Source: Chitinophagales bacterium (GTDB lineage Bacteria; Bacteroidota; Bacteroidia; Chitinophagales; Chitinophagaceae). From it: DNA of 64,000 nucleotides. The number at the start of each line of letters is the position of its first letter. Positions within the stretch are counted from its first letter, which is position 1. The notes beneath the pieces are model-generated. The model saw nothing but the letters and a program-made list of their open reading frames with translations, was not told the origin of the DNA and ran no database searches. Positions 35,329-44,109 of the stretch are shown here, piece after piece. The DNA lies in the NCBI GenBank assembly GCA_030832085.1, contig JAURJU010000076.1, positions 1 to 64,000 on the forward strand, read 5' to 3'. The translations under genes were made by a program, and so were the position numbers.

Positions 35329-35380
35329 TACCAATTTACAGCTTAAGGGGCCTTGGGTCGTCCAAATGCAACGGATGGCA

Positions 35381-35388
35381 TATATTTG
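35381..35388 (+). promoter_or_regulatory. -7 box of accD
   Basis: TATATTTG, an exact TAnnTTTG match 24 bases before the accD ATG. Confidence 0.6.
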
Positions 35389-35412
35389 TGATTCGAACAA
35401 CAACCGTTACCA

Positions 35413-36330
35413 ATGCCTCTTAAAAGAGAAGAAGATTTCAACGCACAGCTATCCGGATCAATGTCGGAACAGGAAACCAGTTCCAACAGTTGGTTCAAAA
35501 GGCGAAAGAAAGGCATCAATACCTCTACTGCTGAAAAAAAGGAAGCGCCAGATGGTCTTTGGACAAAGTGCCCAGCGTGCAAGTATACCAGCACCAGCGT
35601 AGAATTGAAAGAAAATCTCTCTGTATGTCCGCACTGCCAGTATCATCACAGGATTGGTAGCGCTGAGTATTTTGATATACTTTTTGATGATCAGCATTAT
35701 GAGGAAATGTTTGCTGAGGTCCGTTCCATTGATTTTTTGGGATTCAATGATTTGAAACCCTACAAGAAGCGCCTCAATGAAGCCTATGAAAAAACGGGTC
35801 TGCATGATTCCATTACTGCCGCCCACGGAAAAGTAAATGGCCATGACCTTGTGGTCTGTTGCATGGATTTTAATTTCATAGGAGGTTCACTTGGCAGTGT
35901 AATGGGAGAAAAAATTGCCCGTTCTGCAGATTACTGCTTGAAACGCAGGATACCTTTCATGATCATCAGCAAAAGTGGTGGAGCAAGAATGATGGAGAGT
36001 GCATTTTCCCTTATGCAACTCCCCAAAACAATAGGTAAACTCAGCAGACTTGCAGTAGCAGGCATTCCATACATTTCCTTGTGTACAGATCCAACCTACG
36101 GAGGCACGACTGCATCATTTGCCATGGTAGGGGATATCAATATTGGTGAGCCCAAGGCCATGATTGGTTTTGCGGGTCCACGCGTCATCAAGGAAACCAT
36201 CAAGCGCGATCTACCAGAGGGGTTTCAGACCGCTGAATTTGTGATGGACCATGGGTTTCTCGACATGATTGTAGCCCGCAAGGAGCTTAAGGAACGCATA
36301 TCCACTTTGCTCGGTCTCTTCGCCAATTAA
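35413..36330 (+). CDS. accD: Acetyl-CoA carboxylase carboxyltransferase subunit beta
   Basis: Transfers the carboxyl group from biotin to acetyl-CoA to make malonyl-CoA. The 305 residues have an N-terminal C4 zinc finger (Cys53, Cys56, Cys72, Cys75), then the crotonase-like carboxyltransferase domain with GGSLGSVMGEKI, SGGARMMESAFSLMQ and TDPTYGGTTASFAM. accA is not adjacent. Separately promoted from the topoisomerase operon; smpB follows 38 bases later. Confidence 0.95.
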   Translation: MPLKREEDFNAQLSGSMSEQETSSNSWFKRRKKGINTSTAEKKEAPDGLWTKCPACKYTSTSVELKENLSVCPHCQYHHRIGSAEYFDILFDDQHYEEMFAEVRSIDFLGFNDLKPYKKRLNEAYEKTGLHDSITAAHGKVNGHDLVVCCMDFNFIGGSLGSVMGEKIARSADYCLKRRIPFMIISKSGGARMMESAFSLMQLPKTIGKLSRLAVAGIPYISLCTDPTYGGTTASFAMVGDINIGEPKAMIGFAGPRVIKETIKRDLPEGFQTAEFVMDHGFLDMIVARKELKERISTLLGLFAN

Positions 36331-36368
36331 ATTTGTTTTTAAAAAGAATTGCGTGCGCTCAACCAACA

Positions 36369-36803
36369 ATGGAACTGAGAAACAAATCCGCCACTTTCGA
36401 GTATTTCATCGAAGACAAGTTCGATGCGGGGATGGTTTTGACAGGAACAGAAGTGAAAGCAATACGCGATGGGCGTGTCAGTTTCAGCGACAGTTATTGC
36501 CTGATTGACCATGGTGAATTGTACGTAAAAGGGCTCCATATTTCGCATTATGAGTTTGGTAGTTATGCAAATCATCCCCCAGTTCGCGATAGGAAATTGC
36601 TCTTGAAAAAAAAGGAGATTACACGCATCATCCAAAAAATGAAGGACAAGGGGTTCACCATCATTCCCCTGAAAATCTATTTTAATGAACGCGGTTATGC
36701 CAAGATGCAGATTGGATTGGCAAAAGGCAAAAAATTGCATGACAAGCGCGAGTCTGTAAAGCAACGTGAGTCAGAGCGGGAAATCAAAAGATATTTGGGT
36801 TGA
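36369..36803 (+). CDS. smpB: SsrA-binding protein SmpB
   Basis: Binds tmRNA and delivers it to stalled ribosomes for trans-translation. The 144 residues from the ATG at 36369 begin MELRNKSATFEYFIEDKFDAG; the upstream TTG-started extension is not family-like. GTEVKAIRDGRVSFSDSY, the VPLKIYF-like IIPLKIYFNERGYAKMQI, and the basic tail KRESVKQRESEREIKRYL identify it. I found no ssrA gene in the window. Confidence 0.96.
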   Translation: MELRNKSATFEYFIEDKFDAGMVLTGTEVKAIRDGRVSFSDSYCLIDHGELYVKGLHISHYEFGSYANHPPVRDRKLLLKKKEITRIIQKMKDKGFTIIPLKIYFNERGYAKMQIGLAKGKKLHDKRESVKQRESEREIKRYLG

Positions 36804-36849
36804 AAAATCAATCATTTGCCCCACATTATTTATCCGTTTTTGTCAATTT

Positions 36850-36881
36850 TTTGGAATTATTGAAGTTTTTCATCAAATTTG
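36850..36881 (+). promoter_or_regulatory. Promoter of the trp operon leader
   Basis: TTTG (36850-36853), a 20-base spacer and CAAATTTG (36874-36881), one mismatch from TTTG-N19-21-TAnnTTTG. The leader-peptide ATG follows five bases later, so the transcript should begin almost at that codon. Confidence 0.6.
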
Positions 36882-36886
36882 TTCAA

Positions 36887-36940
36887 ATGAAAAGAAATTA
36901 TACAATCAATGGTTGGCATGCTGTCTCAGACGAGGGGTAG
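36887..36940 (+). CDS. trpL: Putative trp leader peptide
   Basis: 17 codons encoding MKRNYTINGWHAVSDEG, with one Trp codon (TGG 36914-36916). It lies directly after a promoter and 25 bases before the terminator in front of trpE. The stop codon region (GAGGGGTAG) includes the GGGGT that can pair with the terminator's 5' arm, so a ribosome reaching the stop would mask the antiterminator, whereas one stalled at the Trp codon would leave it free. This is the standard geometry of ribosome-mediated attenuation. Expression is not proven; chance occurrence of a short frame is the alternative. Confidence 0.55.
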   Translation: MKRNYTINGWHAVSDEG

Positions 36941-36973
36941 TCACTTGATGTATATTCATATAACCAAGGCCCC
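36934..36973 (+). promoter_or_regulatory. Candidate antiterminator of the trp leader
   Basis: GGGGT (36934-36938) can pair with GCCCC (36969-36973), CTTG (36944-36947) with CAAG (36965-36968), and TATA (36951-36954) with TATA (36959-36962). The composite hairpin sequesters the 5' arm of the terminator and is mutually exclusive with it. Confidence 0.45.
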
Positions 36974-36996
36974 GATTTTTCGGGGCTTTTATTTTT
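36966..36996 (+). terminator. Terminator/attenuator upstream of trpE
   Basis: AAGGCCCCGA (36966-36975) pairs with TCGGGGCTTT (36980-36989; one G-T pair) around a TTTT loop, followed by a T-rich tract to 36996. It is a strong intrinsic terminator lying 14 bases before the trpE ATG and downstream of its own promoter. It may also terminate smpB transcripts. Confidence 0.9.
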
Positions 36997-37010
36997 AAAT
37001 CAATCACTGC

Positions 37011-38474
37011 ATGGAAAAAATGAACAAGGTTGGGTTAAAGACGACATTTCGCAAAATGGCGGCTGATCTCTACACTCCTGTTGGAATTTACCTGCGACTG
37101 CGGGACAAGTTTCGGGATACCATTTTGTTGGAAAGTACCGATCACCATACTTCTGAAAACAGTTTTTCCTTCATTGCCATCAATGCCATTGGTGGGATTG
37201 AAATCACTGCGACCAATCTTGTTGAGTTCAAGTATCCTGGTGACCTGCCAAAGCAGATTTCGTTGGATGAAAATGCAGTTCCTGATCTTGTTTGGAACTA
37301 CATGCAAGGATATGAGGTTGAGGCAGGTGTGAAGGAGCTCAAGTTTGCACAAGGGCTGTATGGATACACCGCATATGACGCCATCCCATTTTTTGAAACC
37401 ATCCGGTTCAAAGACAAGCCCTATGCCGCAGACAAAGCCGGGAAAATGGCACCCGATCATTTGACCGATGCCATACCCATTATGCGCTACAGGTTATATC
37501 AATATGTCATCGCCATAGATCATTTTAAGGATGAGCTGTATCTGTTGGAGAATCATATTGCTGGTGTAGATGGAGACAAGCAGTTGATTGAAAATATCAT
37601 CTGTGGAAGGGATTTGCCCTTGTTCCCTTTTGAATCTTCCGGTGAAGAAAGATCCAATCTGACCGATGAGGAATACATTGATATTGTCAAAAAAGGAATA
37701 TCACATTGTTACCGGGGAGATGTTTTTCAAATCGTTTTGAGCAGGCGCTTTGAACAGTCATTCAAGGGAGATGAATTCAATGTTTACAGGGCCTTGCGCA
37801 TGATCAATCCCTCGCCCTATCTTTTCTTTTTTGATTATGGTGAATACAGGCTGATGGGATCCTCTCCTGAAAGCCAGCTGATCATCGCCAACGGGCAGGC
37901 GGTTGTTCATCCCATTGCTGGAACGTTTAAAAGAACGGGAGACGACGCAACTGACCGAAAAGAGGCCGAACGGCTTTTACAAGATCCCAAGGAAAATGCG
38001 GAACATGTAATGTTGGTTGACCTTGCAAGAAATGACCTCGGCAGGGTTTGCGATCATGTCAAGGTGGCCCATTACAGACAGGTCAAGTATTATTCCCATG
38101 TCATCCATTTGGTCAGTGAGGTGGTGGCGTCAACCAGAAAGGATGCCAATCCATTCTTGTTGATGGCAAAAACATTTCCTGCTGGAACCCTGAGTGGTGC
38201 GCCCAAATTCAGGGCCATGCAATTGATTGATGAATATGAAACGACAAAACGTTCTTTTTATGGTGGGGCCATTGGGTTCACCGGATTTGATGGGTCTTGC
38301 AACCAGGCCATCCTCATCAGGAGTTTCTTGAGTCGCAACAATACACTCTACTATCAGGCGGGTGCTGGCATTGTAGCTTCAAGTGTTCCAGAAAGCGAGT
38401 TGCAGGAAGTGAACAACAAGTTGGGCGCATTGAAGAAAGCAGTGTTGTTCGCCAATGAGATTAACAAAAAATAA
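37011..38474 (+). CDS. trpE: Anthranilate synthase component I
   Basis: Makes anthranilate from chorismate, with ammonia from TrpG. The 487 residues have the N-terminal tryptophan-binding motif LLES (in TILLESTDHH), indicating feedback inhibition, and the chorismate-binding C-terminal domain with SSPESQL, HPIAGTFKR, DLARNDLGRVC, AGTLSGAPKFRAM and AGAGIVASSVPE. It is the first structural gene of a full trp operon (E-G-D-C-F-B-A), with a putative attenuator directly upstream. Confidence 0.96.
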   Translation: MEKMNKVGLKTTFRKMAADLYTPVGIYLRLRDKFRDTILLESTDHHTSENSFSFIAINAIGGIEITATNLVEFKYPGDLPKQISLDENAVPDLVWNYMQGYEVEAGVKELKFAQGLYGYTAYDAIPFFETIRFKDKPYAADKAGKMAPDHLTDAIPIMRYRLYQYVIAIDHFKDELYLLENHIAGVDGDKQLIENIICGRDLPLFPFESSGEERSNLTDEEYIDIVKKGISHCYRGDVFQIVLSRRFEQSFKGDEFNVYRALRMINPSPYLFFFDYGEYRLMGSSPESQLIIANGQAVVHPIAGTFKRTGDDATDRKEAERLLQDPKENAEHVMLVDLARNDLGRVCDHVKVAHYRQVKYYSHVIHLVSEVVASTRKDANPFLLMAKTFPAGTLSGAPKFRAMQLIDEYETTKRSFYGGAIGFTGFDGSCNQAILIRSFLSRNNTLYYQAGAGIVASSVPESELQEVNNKLGALKKAVLFANEINKK

Positions 38475-38489
38475 AATCAATCAAATCCC

Positions 38490-39086
38490 TTGAAACGACT
38501 ACTGGTACTGGACAATTACGATTCATTCACGTACAATCTTGTACAACTGGCCATTGAAATACTGGGTGAGGAAATTGACGTATTCCGCAACGACCAAATA
38601 TCCATTGAAGCAGCAGGCCAGTATGAAAAGATATTGCTTTCACCCGGCCCAGGTATTCCGGAAGAGGCTGGCATTTTACTCCCATTAATAAAGACCTATG
38701 CACCTACCCATTCCCTGTTTGGGGTTTGTCTTGGTCAACAAGCGATTGGTCAGGCGTTTGGCGGACAATTGGTCAACCTCTCCACTGTGTTTCATGGCGT
38801 TGCGACACCTGTTCATCTGTTGCCCGATACCCATCCATCTGCCTTTGGAAATGATTGGTTCAATGGTTTGGAGCCTACACTTGAAGTGGGCAGATACCAC
38901 AGTTGGGTTGTACAACAAGAAAATTTTCCCGAAGTACTTGAGGTTACCTCTATCGATGAAAATGGCATGGTCATGTCGCTGCGCCACAGGAATTTCGACG
39001 TGCAGGGTGTTCAATTCCATCCTGAAAGTGTTTTGACACCCAAAGGAAAAAAAATGCTTGAAAACTGGCTCCTCAGCAGGCCATAA
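38490..39086 (+). CDS. trpG: Anthranilate synthase component II (glutamine amidotransferase)
   Basis: Supplies ammonia to TrpE. 198 residues starting at a TTG codon; the product KRLLVLDNYDSFTYN begins exactly where the family begins and no ATG lies nearby. Class I amidotransferase residues are intact: SPGPGIP, nucleophile Cys80 (FGVCLGQQ), and His177/Glu179 (QFHPES). It is a separate protein, not fused to TrpD as in enterobacteria. It could also serve 4-amino-4-deoxychorismate synthase. Confidence 0.94.
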   Translation: MKRLLVLDNYDSFTYNLVQLAIEILGEEIDVFRNDQISIEAAGQYEKILLSPGPGIPEEAGILLPLIKTYAPTHSLFGVCLGQQAIGQAFGGQLVNLSTVFHGVATPVHLLPDTHPSAFGNDWFNGLEPTLEVGRYHSWVVQQENFPEVLEVTSIDENGMVMSLRHRNFDVQGVQFHPESVLTPKGKKMLENWLLSRP

Positions 39087-39102
39087 CATAAAAAATTCAT
39101 GG

Positions 39103-40098
39103 ATGAAACAGACACTGAATTATCTTTTTGAACACAAGACATTGTCAAGAGACAATGCCAAGTCTATTTTGCTGGACCTGGGCCGGGGCGCATACAATGA
39201 ACACGAGCTGAGTGCATTCATGACCGTTTATCTTATGCGAACCATCACCATCGAGGAACTCATGGGCTTCAGGGATGCATTGCTGGAACTCTGTGTTCCA
39301 GTTGATTTTGAAGACCGAAAACTGATGGATATCGTTGGAACAGGTGGGGACGGAAAGAATACCTTCAACATTTCTACCTTGTCCTGCTTCATTGTAGCCG
39401 GTGCCGGGCAGGCTGTAGCCAAACACGGCAGCTATGGTGCGAGTTCCATCAGCGGGGCATCCAACCTCATGGAATCTCTTGGATACCGGTTCAAGAACGA
39501 CCAAGGTCAGCTGCGCAAAGAACTTGATAAGACCAACATGTGTTTCCTTCATGCCCCGGTATTTCACCCTGCATTGAAGGCGGTGGGACCCATCCGAAAA
39601 AACCTGCGGGTAAGGACTTTCTTTAACATGCTTGGGCCAATGGTAAACCCTTCCAATCCTGCCTTTCAGATGGTAGGGGTTTACAACTTAGAGATTGCGA
39701 GGATTTACAATTACTTGCTTCAGGGTCAACAACGTAATTTTTCAATTGTCCATTCCCTTGATGGTTACGATGAGATTTCACTTACATCGGATGTGAAAGT
39801 AATCACTGAAGATGGTGAAAAAATATTTACACCTGAGCAGCTTGGAGGTATGCAGATTGATGGAAATGAAATCTGGGGAGGTGACACAGTTGAAGATGCT
39901 GCTGCAATTTTCATGCGCATTCTCAAGGGTGAGGGCACGGTGGCGCAAAATGCTGTTGTAACTGCCAATGCTGCCATGGCATTGTTCATGACGCCCGGTT
40001 ATTCTGATTATCCAACCGCATTTGCTGCAGCAAAGGAAAGCCTTGAAAGTGGAAAGGCATTGCAAACCCTGCAGTCACTGATTGCAATACAATCCTGA
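39103..40098 (+). CDS. trpD: Anthranilate phosphoribosyltransferase
   Basis: Transfers phosphoribose from PRPP to anthranilate. 331 residues from the ATG at 39103 (MKQTLNYLFEHKTLS); the reading frame remains open upstream into trpG but without family similarity. The PRPP loop GTGGDGKNTFNIST (residues 79-92), KHGSYGASSISGASN and LGPMVNPSNP are diagnostic. It lies 16 bases after trpG. Confidence 0.95.
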   Translation: MKQTLNYLFEHKTLSRDNAKSILLDLGRGAYNEHELSAFMTVYLMRTITIEELMGFRDALLELCVPVDFEDRKLMDIVGTGGDGKNTFNISTLSCFIVAGAGQAVAKHGSYGASSISGASNLMESLGYRFKNDQGQLRKELDKTNMCFLHAPVFHPALKAVGPIRKNLRVRTFFNMLGPMVNPSNPAFQMVGVYNLEIARIYNYLLQGQQRNFSIVHSLDGYDEISLTSDVKVITEDGEKIFTPEQLGGMQIDGNEIWGGDTVEDAAAIFMRILKGEGTVAQNAVVTANAAMALFMTPGYSDYPTAFAAAKESLESGKALQTLQSLIAIQS

Positions 40099-40103
40099 AC
40101 CCG

Positions 40104-40895
40104 ATGAATATTTTAGATACCATTGTTGCAAGAAAAAAAGTGGAAGTTGCCCAGAGGAAGCAAATGATGGGCCTGTCTGAAATACAAGACATTCCTCAAT
40201 ATTCCCGTCAGCCCATTTCCTTGGTGAAATGCTTGTCTTTGCCTGGTGCATCTGGAATCATAGCCGAATTCAAACGCAAGTCGCCATCCAAAGGCATCAT
40301 CAATGACAGCGTGGATCCTGTAGACGTGGTAAAAGCCTACCAGAATGCAGGAGCGTCGGCCATTTCAATACTCACCGACGAATACTTTTTCGGTGGTGCT
40401 GACCTCGACCTTGAAAGGGCAAGGCCTTTTTTGGATATTCCCATCCTGAGAAAGGATTTCATGGTAGATGAATACCAGGTGCATGAAGCAAAGGCATTGG
40501 GTGCTGACATGATATTGCTGATTGCAGCCTGTCTGAGCCCTGAAGAGGTGGTTCGGTTTTCAACATTGTCCAGGTCCTTGGGGATGGAAGTACTGCTTGA
40601 ACTGCATGACGAGGATGAGCTGTCCCATGTTTGTGAGACGGTTGATCTGGTGGGCATCAACAACCGCAGCCTCAAAACCTTCGATGTGAACATCGAAAGG
40701 AGTTTGAAGATGGCCGCCCAACTTCCCAAAGGAAAGTTGAAAGTGGCTGAAAGTGGTATCGATGACCCTGCACAGGTCAAGTTGTTCCGTGAAAATGGAT
40801 ACAATGCTTTTTTGATTGGAGAAAATTTCATGAAAACAAATGAGCCGGGTGTGGCGTTAAGTTCTTTCATAAAAGAAATACAATTGTTGGGATGA
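40104..40895 (+). CDS. trpC: Indole-3-glycerol-phosphate synthase
   Basis: (beta/alpha)8-barrel enzyme that closes the indole ring. The 263 residues carry the active-site blocks IIAEFKRKSPSKGI (about residues 52-65), SILTDEYFFGG, ILRKDFMVDEYQ, LVGINNRSLKTF and VAESGID. It is monofunctional; in E. coli it is fused to TrpF. The final codons overlap the trpF start by four bases. Confidence 0.96.
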   Translation: MNILDTIVARKKVEVAQRKQMMGLSEIQDIPQYSRQPISLVKCLSLPGASGIIAEFKRKSPSKGIINDSVDPVDVVKAYQNAGASAISILTDEYFFGGADLDLERARPFLDIPILRKDFMVDEYQVHEAKALGADMILLIAACLSPEEVVRFSTLSRSLGMEVLLELHDEDELSHVCETVDLVGINNRSLKTFDVNIERSLKMAAQLPKGKLKVAESGIDDPAQVKLFRENGYNAFLIGENFMKTNEPGVALSSFIKEIQLLG

Positions 40896-41530
40896 GACTA
40901 AAGGTATGTGGCATGACTAGTATTTTACAGCTGAAGGAACTCGAGTCCATCGGTATCGATTTTGCAGGGTTGATATTCTATCCACAGTCACCGAGGTATG
41001 CTACAAAAGCCGGGCTGACTCCCGATTTGGTCAAAAAGGAAAATTTACGCATCAACAGGGTAGGGGTATTTGTGAACGAGGAGGCGGATACCGTTTTGAG
41101 AACGGTGGACAAATGGAAATTGGATATGGTGCAATTGCATGGTGATGAGTCTCCAAGCTATTGTGAACGCATCTCGCAACATATAAATACCATCAAGGCG
41201 TTCAGGGTTGGTGAAAATGAAAATATACCCTATAAAACTTTTTCCTTCAACGATGCTGTTGATTTGTATCTTTTCGATACGATGGGAAAGCAATATGGTG
41301 GAACCGGTGAACAATTCAAGTGGGATTTGCTCAGCCATGCACCCGTCCCCAAGCCCTATTTTCTCAGTGGTGGAATAGGACCAGATGATATTGATCGGTT
41401 GACAGCATTTTCCAACAATGGGCAAAAGCTCTTTGCGGTTGATGTCAACAGCAAATTTGAATCAGCACCGGGAATAAAGGATATGGAAAAAGTGGCCAAT
41501 TTTTTTAACGCTATTAAAATGATTAACTGA
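40892..41530 (+). CDS. trpF: Phosphoribosylanthranilate isomerase
   Basis: Amadori rearrangement of phosphoribosylanthranilate. The 212 residues include LKVCGMTS with the catalytic Cys near the start, DFAGLIFYPQSPRY, VQLHGDESPSYC, FDTMGKQYGGTG and FLSGGIGPDDI. The catalytic Asp is in LYLFDTMG. Start overlaps trpC (ATGA); trpB follows with one base between. Confidence 0.95.
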   Translation: MRLKVCGMTSILQLKELESIGIDFAGLIFYPQSPRYATKAGLTPDLVKKENLRINRVGVFVNEEADTVLRTVDKWKLDMVQLHGDESPSYCERISQHINTIKAFRVGENENIPYKTFSFNDAVDLYLFDTMGKQYGGTGEQFKWDLLSHAPVPKPYFLSGGIGPDDIDRLTAFSNNGQKLFAVDVNSKFESAPGIKDMEKVANFFNAIKMIN

Positions 41531-41531
41531 C

Positions 41532-42725
41532 ATGATAACAAGTTTTTCAAAACCAACAGAGCAAGGATATTATGGCGATTTTGGTGGGGCATACATACCC
41601 GAAATGTTGTTTCAAAATGTAGAGCATCTTCGTGAAAATTATCTATCCATTTCCAACGATCCTCTTTTTCAACTTGAGTTCAATGCATTGTTGAAAGATT
41701 ATGTCGGAAGACCTACGCCACTTTTTTTGGCAGAAAGGTTGAGTGATCAATTTGGCTCCACCATCTACCTCAAACGGGAAGACCTTTGTCATACCGGTGC
41801 ACACAAGATCAACAACACCATCGGTCAGATTCTTCTTGCCCAACGCCTCGGCAAAAAGCGAATCATTGCAGAGACAGGTGCAGGTCAGCATGGGGTTGCC
41901 ACCGCCACCGTATGTGCCTTGAAAGGAATTGAATGCATTGTATATATGGGCGAAAAAGACATCCAGCGCCAGGCGCCCAATGTAGCAAGGATGAAAATGC
42001 TGGGGGCAAAAGTGATTCCGGCCACCAGTGGTAGCAAGACCCTCAAGGATGCCACCAACGAAGCCATCCGCGATTGGATCAACAATCCAACAGACACCCA
42101 CTATATCATCGGATCGGTTGTTGGTCCTCATCCATATCCCGACATGGTGTCCAGGTTTCAAGCTGTGATCAGCAAGGAAATGCGTGCTCAACTGTTGGAG
42201 AAAACAGGATCTGAGTTGCCAAAACGCGTCATAGCCTGTGTCGGTGGTGGAAGCAATGCTGCAGGTGCCTTTTATCATTTTTTGGACGAACCCAAGGTTG
42301 ATATTGTTGCAGTGGAAGCTGCAGGACATGGCGTGAACACGGGAATGAGTGCAGCCACTACACAGCTGGGTGTTCCAGGAATCCTGCATGGCAGCAAAAG
42401 CATCGTGATGCAAACAGCCGATGGCCAGGTTGTAGAACCACACAGCATTTCAGCAGGGTTGGATTATCCAGGTATCGGTCCCATGCATGCAAATCTTTAT
42501 GCCAGCGGTCGCGCCATTTTCATGAGTGCAACAGATGAGGAAGCCCTGAAATGGGCCTTTGAAATTTCGCGCGTGGAAGGCATTATACCTGCCCTGGAAA
42601 CTGCCCATGCCTTTGCAGTCTTGAGCAAATTGGGGATGAAAAAAGATGAGGTTTCAGTGATTTGCCTCAGTGGCCGTGGGGACAAAGATTTGGGCACCTA
42701 CATGAACGCAATGAACGAACAATAA
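41532..42725 (+). CDS. trpB: Tryptophan synthase beta chain
   Basis: PLP enzyme condensing indole with serine. The 397 residues contain the Schiff-base Lys92 in CHTGAHKINN, AETGAGQHGVATAT, the phosphate-binding CVGGGSNAAGAF, and SAGLDYPGIGPMHA. This is the regular TrpB1 type with a partner trpA directly after, so indole would be channelled. Confidence 0.97.
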   Translation: MITSFSKPTEQGYYGDFGGAYIPEMLFQNVEHLRENYLSISNDPLFQLEFNALLKDYVGRPTPLFLAERLSDQFGSTIYLKREDLCHTGAHKINNTIGQILLAQRLGKKRIIAETGAGQHGVATATVCALKGIECIVYMGEKDIQRQAPNVARMKMLGAKVIPATSGSKTLKDATNEAIRDWINNPTDTHYIIGSVVGPHPYPDMVSRFQAVISKEMRAQLLEKTGSELPKRVIACVGGGSNAAGAFYHFLDEPKVDIVAVEAAGHGVNTGMSAATTQLGVPGILHGSKSIVMQTADGQVVEPHSISAGLDYPGIGPMHANLYASGRAIFMSATDEEALKWAFEISRVEGIIPALETAHAFAVLSKLGMKKDEVSVICLSGRGDKDLGTYMNAMNEQ

Positions 42726-42736
42726 AAGGGAAGGAC

Positions 42737-43507
42737 ATGAGCAGAATAAAAGAGTTGTTTGCAATGAAATCAAAGGGTGTGTTGAACGTGTATTTTACAG
42801 CAGGTTATCCAACCCTCACCAGTACGTTGGAAATCATGCAGTCTTTGCAACATGCAGGGGTTGATTTGATTGAATTGGGAATGCCCTACAGTGATCCCTT
42901 GGCTGATGGGCCTGTAATCCAGGAAAGCAGTCTTGCAGCCCTTGAGAATGGGATGACCATTGCCAAACTTTTTGAGCAATTGAAAGGGTTCAGAGAGAAG
43001 ATCCATGTTCCCGTGGTATTGATGGGGTACATGAACCCTGTTTTGCAGTATGGCTTTGAAAAGTTTTGCTCTGATGCAGCTGCGGCGGGCATAGATGGCC
43101 TCATCCTTCCAGACCTTCCTGCGCTTGAATTTGAGCAATCATATGGCCAGGTTGTAAGGCATCATGGTTTGGATTTTGTGTTCCTGGTTACACCGGAAAC
43201 CAGCGAGGAAAGGGTGAGGAAACTCGACGCACTCAGCACTGGTTTTCTGTATGCCGTTTCGTCTTCGTCCACAACTGGAAAGGAAAAGAATTTTGATCAT
43301 GTCATTGCCTATCTCAAAAGGTTGCAATCTTATGGACTCTCCAATCCTGTATTGGTGGGCTTTGGCATCAAGGACAAGGAAACATTTGAAACTGTTGCGC
43401 CATATGCCAATGGTGCCATCATTGGTTCCGCTTTTATAAAGGCCCTGACACCGGAAAAGAGTCCTGCAGCTTCAACAACATCTTTCATCAATGCCGTACT
43501 CAATTGA
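42737..43507 (+). CDS. trpA: Tryptophan synthase alpha chain
   Basis: Cleaves indole-3-glycerol phosphate to indole and glyceraldehyde 3-phosphate. 256 residues from the ATG at 42737, preceded by a purine-rich AAGGGAAGG; the longer in-frame start overlaps trpB. Catalytic Glu46 (LIELGMPYSD) and Asp57 (PLADGP) have the same 11-residue spacing as the Salmonella enzyme's Glu49/Asp60. Its TGA overlaps the first hisH ATG (TGATG). Confidence 0.96.
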   Translation: MSRIKELFAMKSKGVLNVYFTAGYPTLTSTLEIMQSLQHAGVDLIELGMPYSDPLADGPVIQESSLAALENGMTIAKLFEQLKGFREKIHVPVVLMGYMNPVLQYGFEKFCSDAAAAGIDGLILPDLPALEFEQSYGQVVRHHGLDFVFLVTPETSEERVRKLDALSTGFLYAVSSSSTTGKEKNFDHVIAYLKRLQSYGLSNPVLVGFGIKDKETFETVAPYANGAIIGSAFIKALTPEKSPAASTTSFINAVLN

Positions 43508-44106
43508 TGTCCATGAAAACTGTGGTGATCAAATACAATGCTGGAAATGTGCGGTCGGTTCAATTCGCTTTGGAGCGATTGGGTGTTGAGCCCTTGCTGA
43601 CAGACGATCCTGTGGAAATATTGTCTGCTGACAGGATCATTTTTCCCGGGGTTGGCGAAGCCAGTTCTGCAATGGCTTACCTCAAACAGCGTGGTTTGGA
43701 CAAGACCATTTTGGAAGCAAAACAACCTTTTCTGGGCATTTGCCTGGGCATGCAACTCATGTGCGCGCATTCCGAAGAAAATGACACTTCTTGTTTAGGC
43801 GTTTTTCAGGAAAAGGTAAAGCGATTTGTAGCAGACGGATCTGTACAAAAAATTCCACAGATCGGATGGAATACCATCCACGGGTTGAAGTCCAACCTGT
43901 TCAAGGATGTTCCCGAAAATAGTCACTGTTATTTTGTACACAGCTATTGTGCTCAGCTGGGTCAACATACCATCGCTACTGCAGATTATTGTGGGCTGTT
44001 CAGTGCTGCCTTGCAAACAAAAAATTATTACGGCGTTCAATTTCACCCTGAAAAAAGTGCAAGATTGGGGGCAACCATCATTGAAAACTTTTTAAACATC
44101 GTCTGA
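43507..44106 (+). CDS. hisH: Imidazole glycerol phosphate synthase subunit HisH
   Basis: Glutaminase that feeds ammonia to HisF. About 199 residues from the ATG at 43507, or 197 from 43513. Class I amidotransferase features: KYNAGNVRSVQFALERLG, FPGVGEA, nucleophile Cys in FLGICLGMQLMC, and FHPEKSARLG near the end. The start overlaps the trpA stop, coupling histidine genes to the trp operon, which is unusual. Confidence 0.95.
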   Translation: MSMKTVVIKYNAGNVRSVQFALERLGVEPLLTDDPVEILSADRIIFPGVGEASSAMAYLKQRGLDKTILEAKQPFLGICLGMQLMCAHSEENDTSCLGVFQEKVKRFVADGSVQKIPQIGWNTIHGLKSNLFKDVPENSHCYFVHSYCAQLGQHTIATADYCGLFSAALQTKNYYGVQFHPEKSARLGATIIENFLNIV

Positions 44107-44109
44107 CGG

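Noticed and set aside
36804-37010. ssrA (tmRNA) gene beside smpB
   Set aside because: The 207-bp gap is too short and lacks the tRNA-like ends or a tag frame; it is explained by the trp leader.
41643-42443. 266-codon open frame antisense to trpB
   Set aside because: Complement of a highly conserved PLP enzyme; no independent signature.
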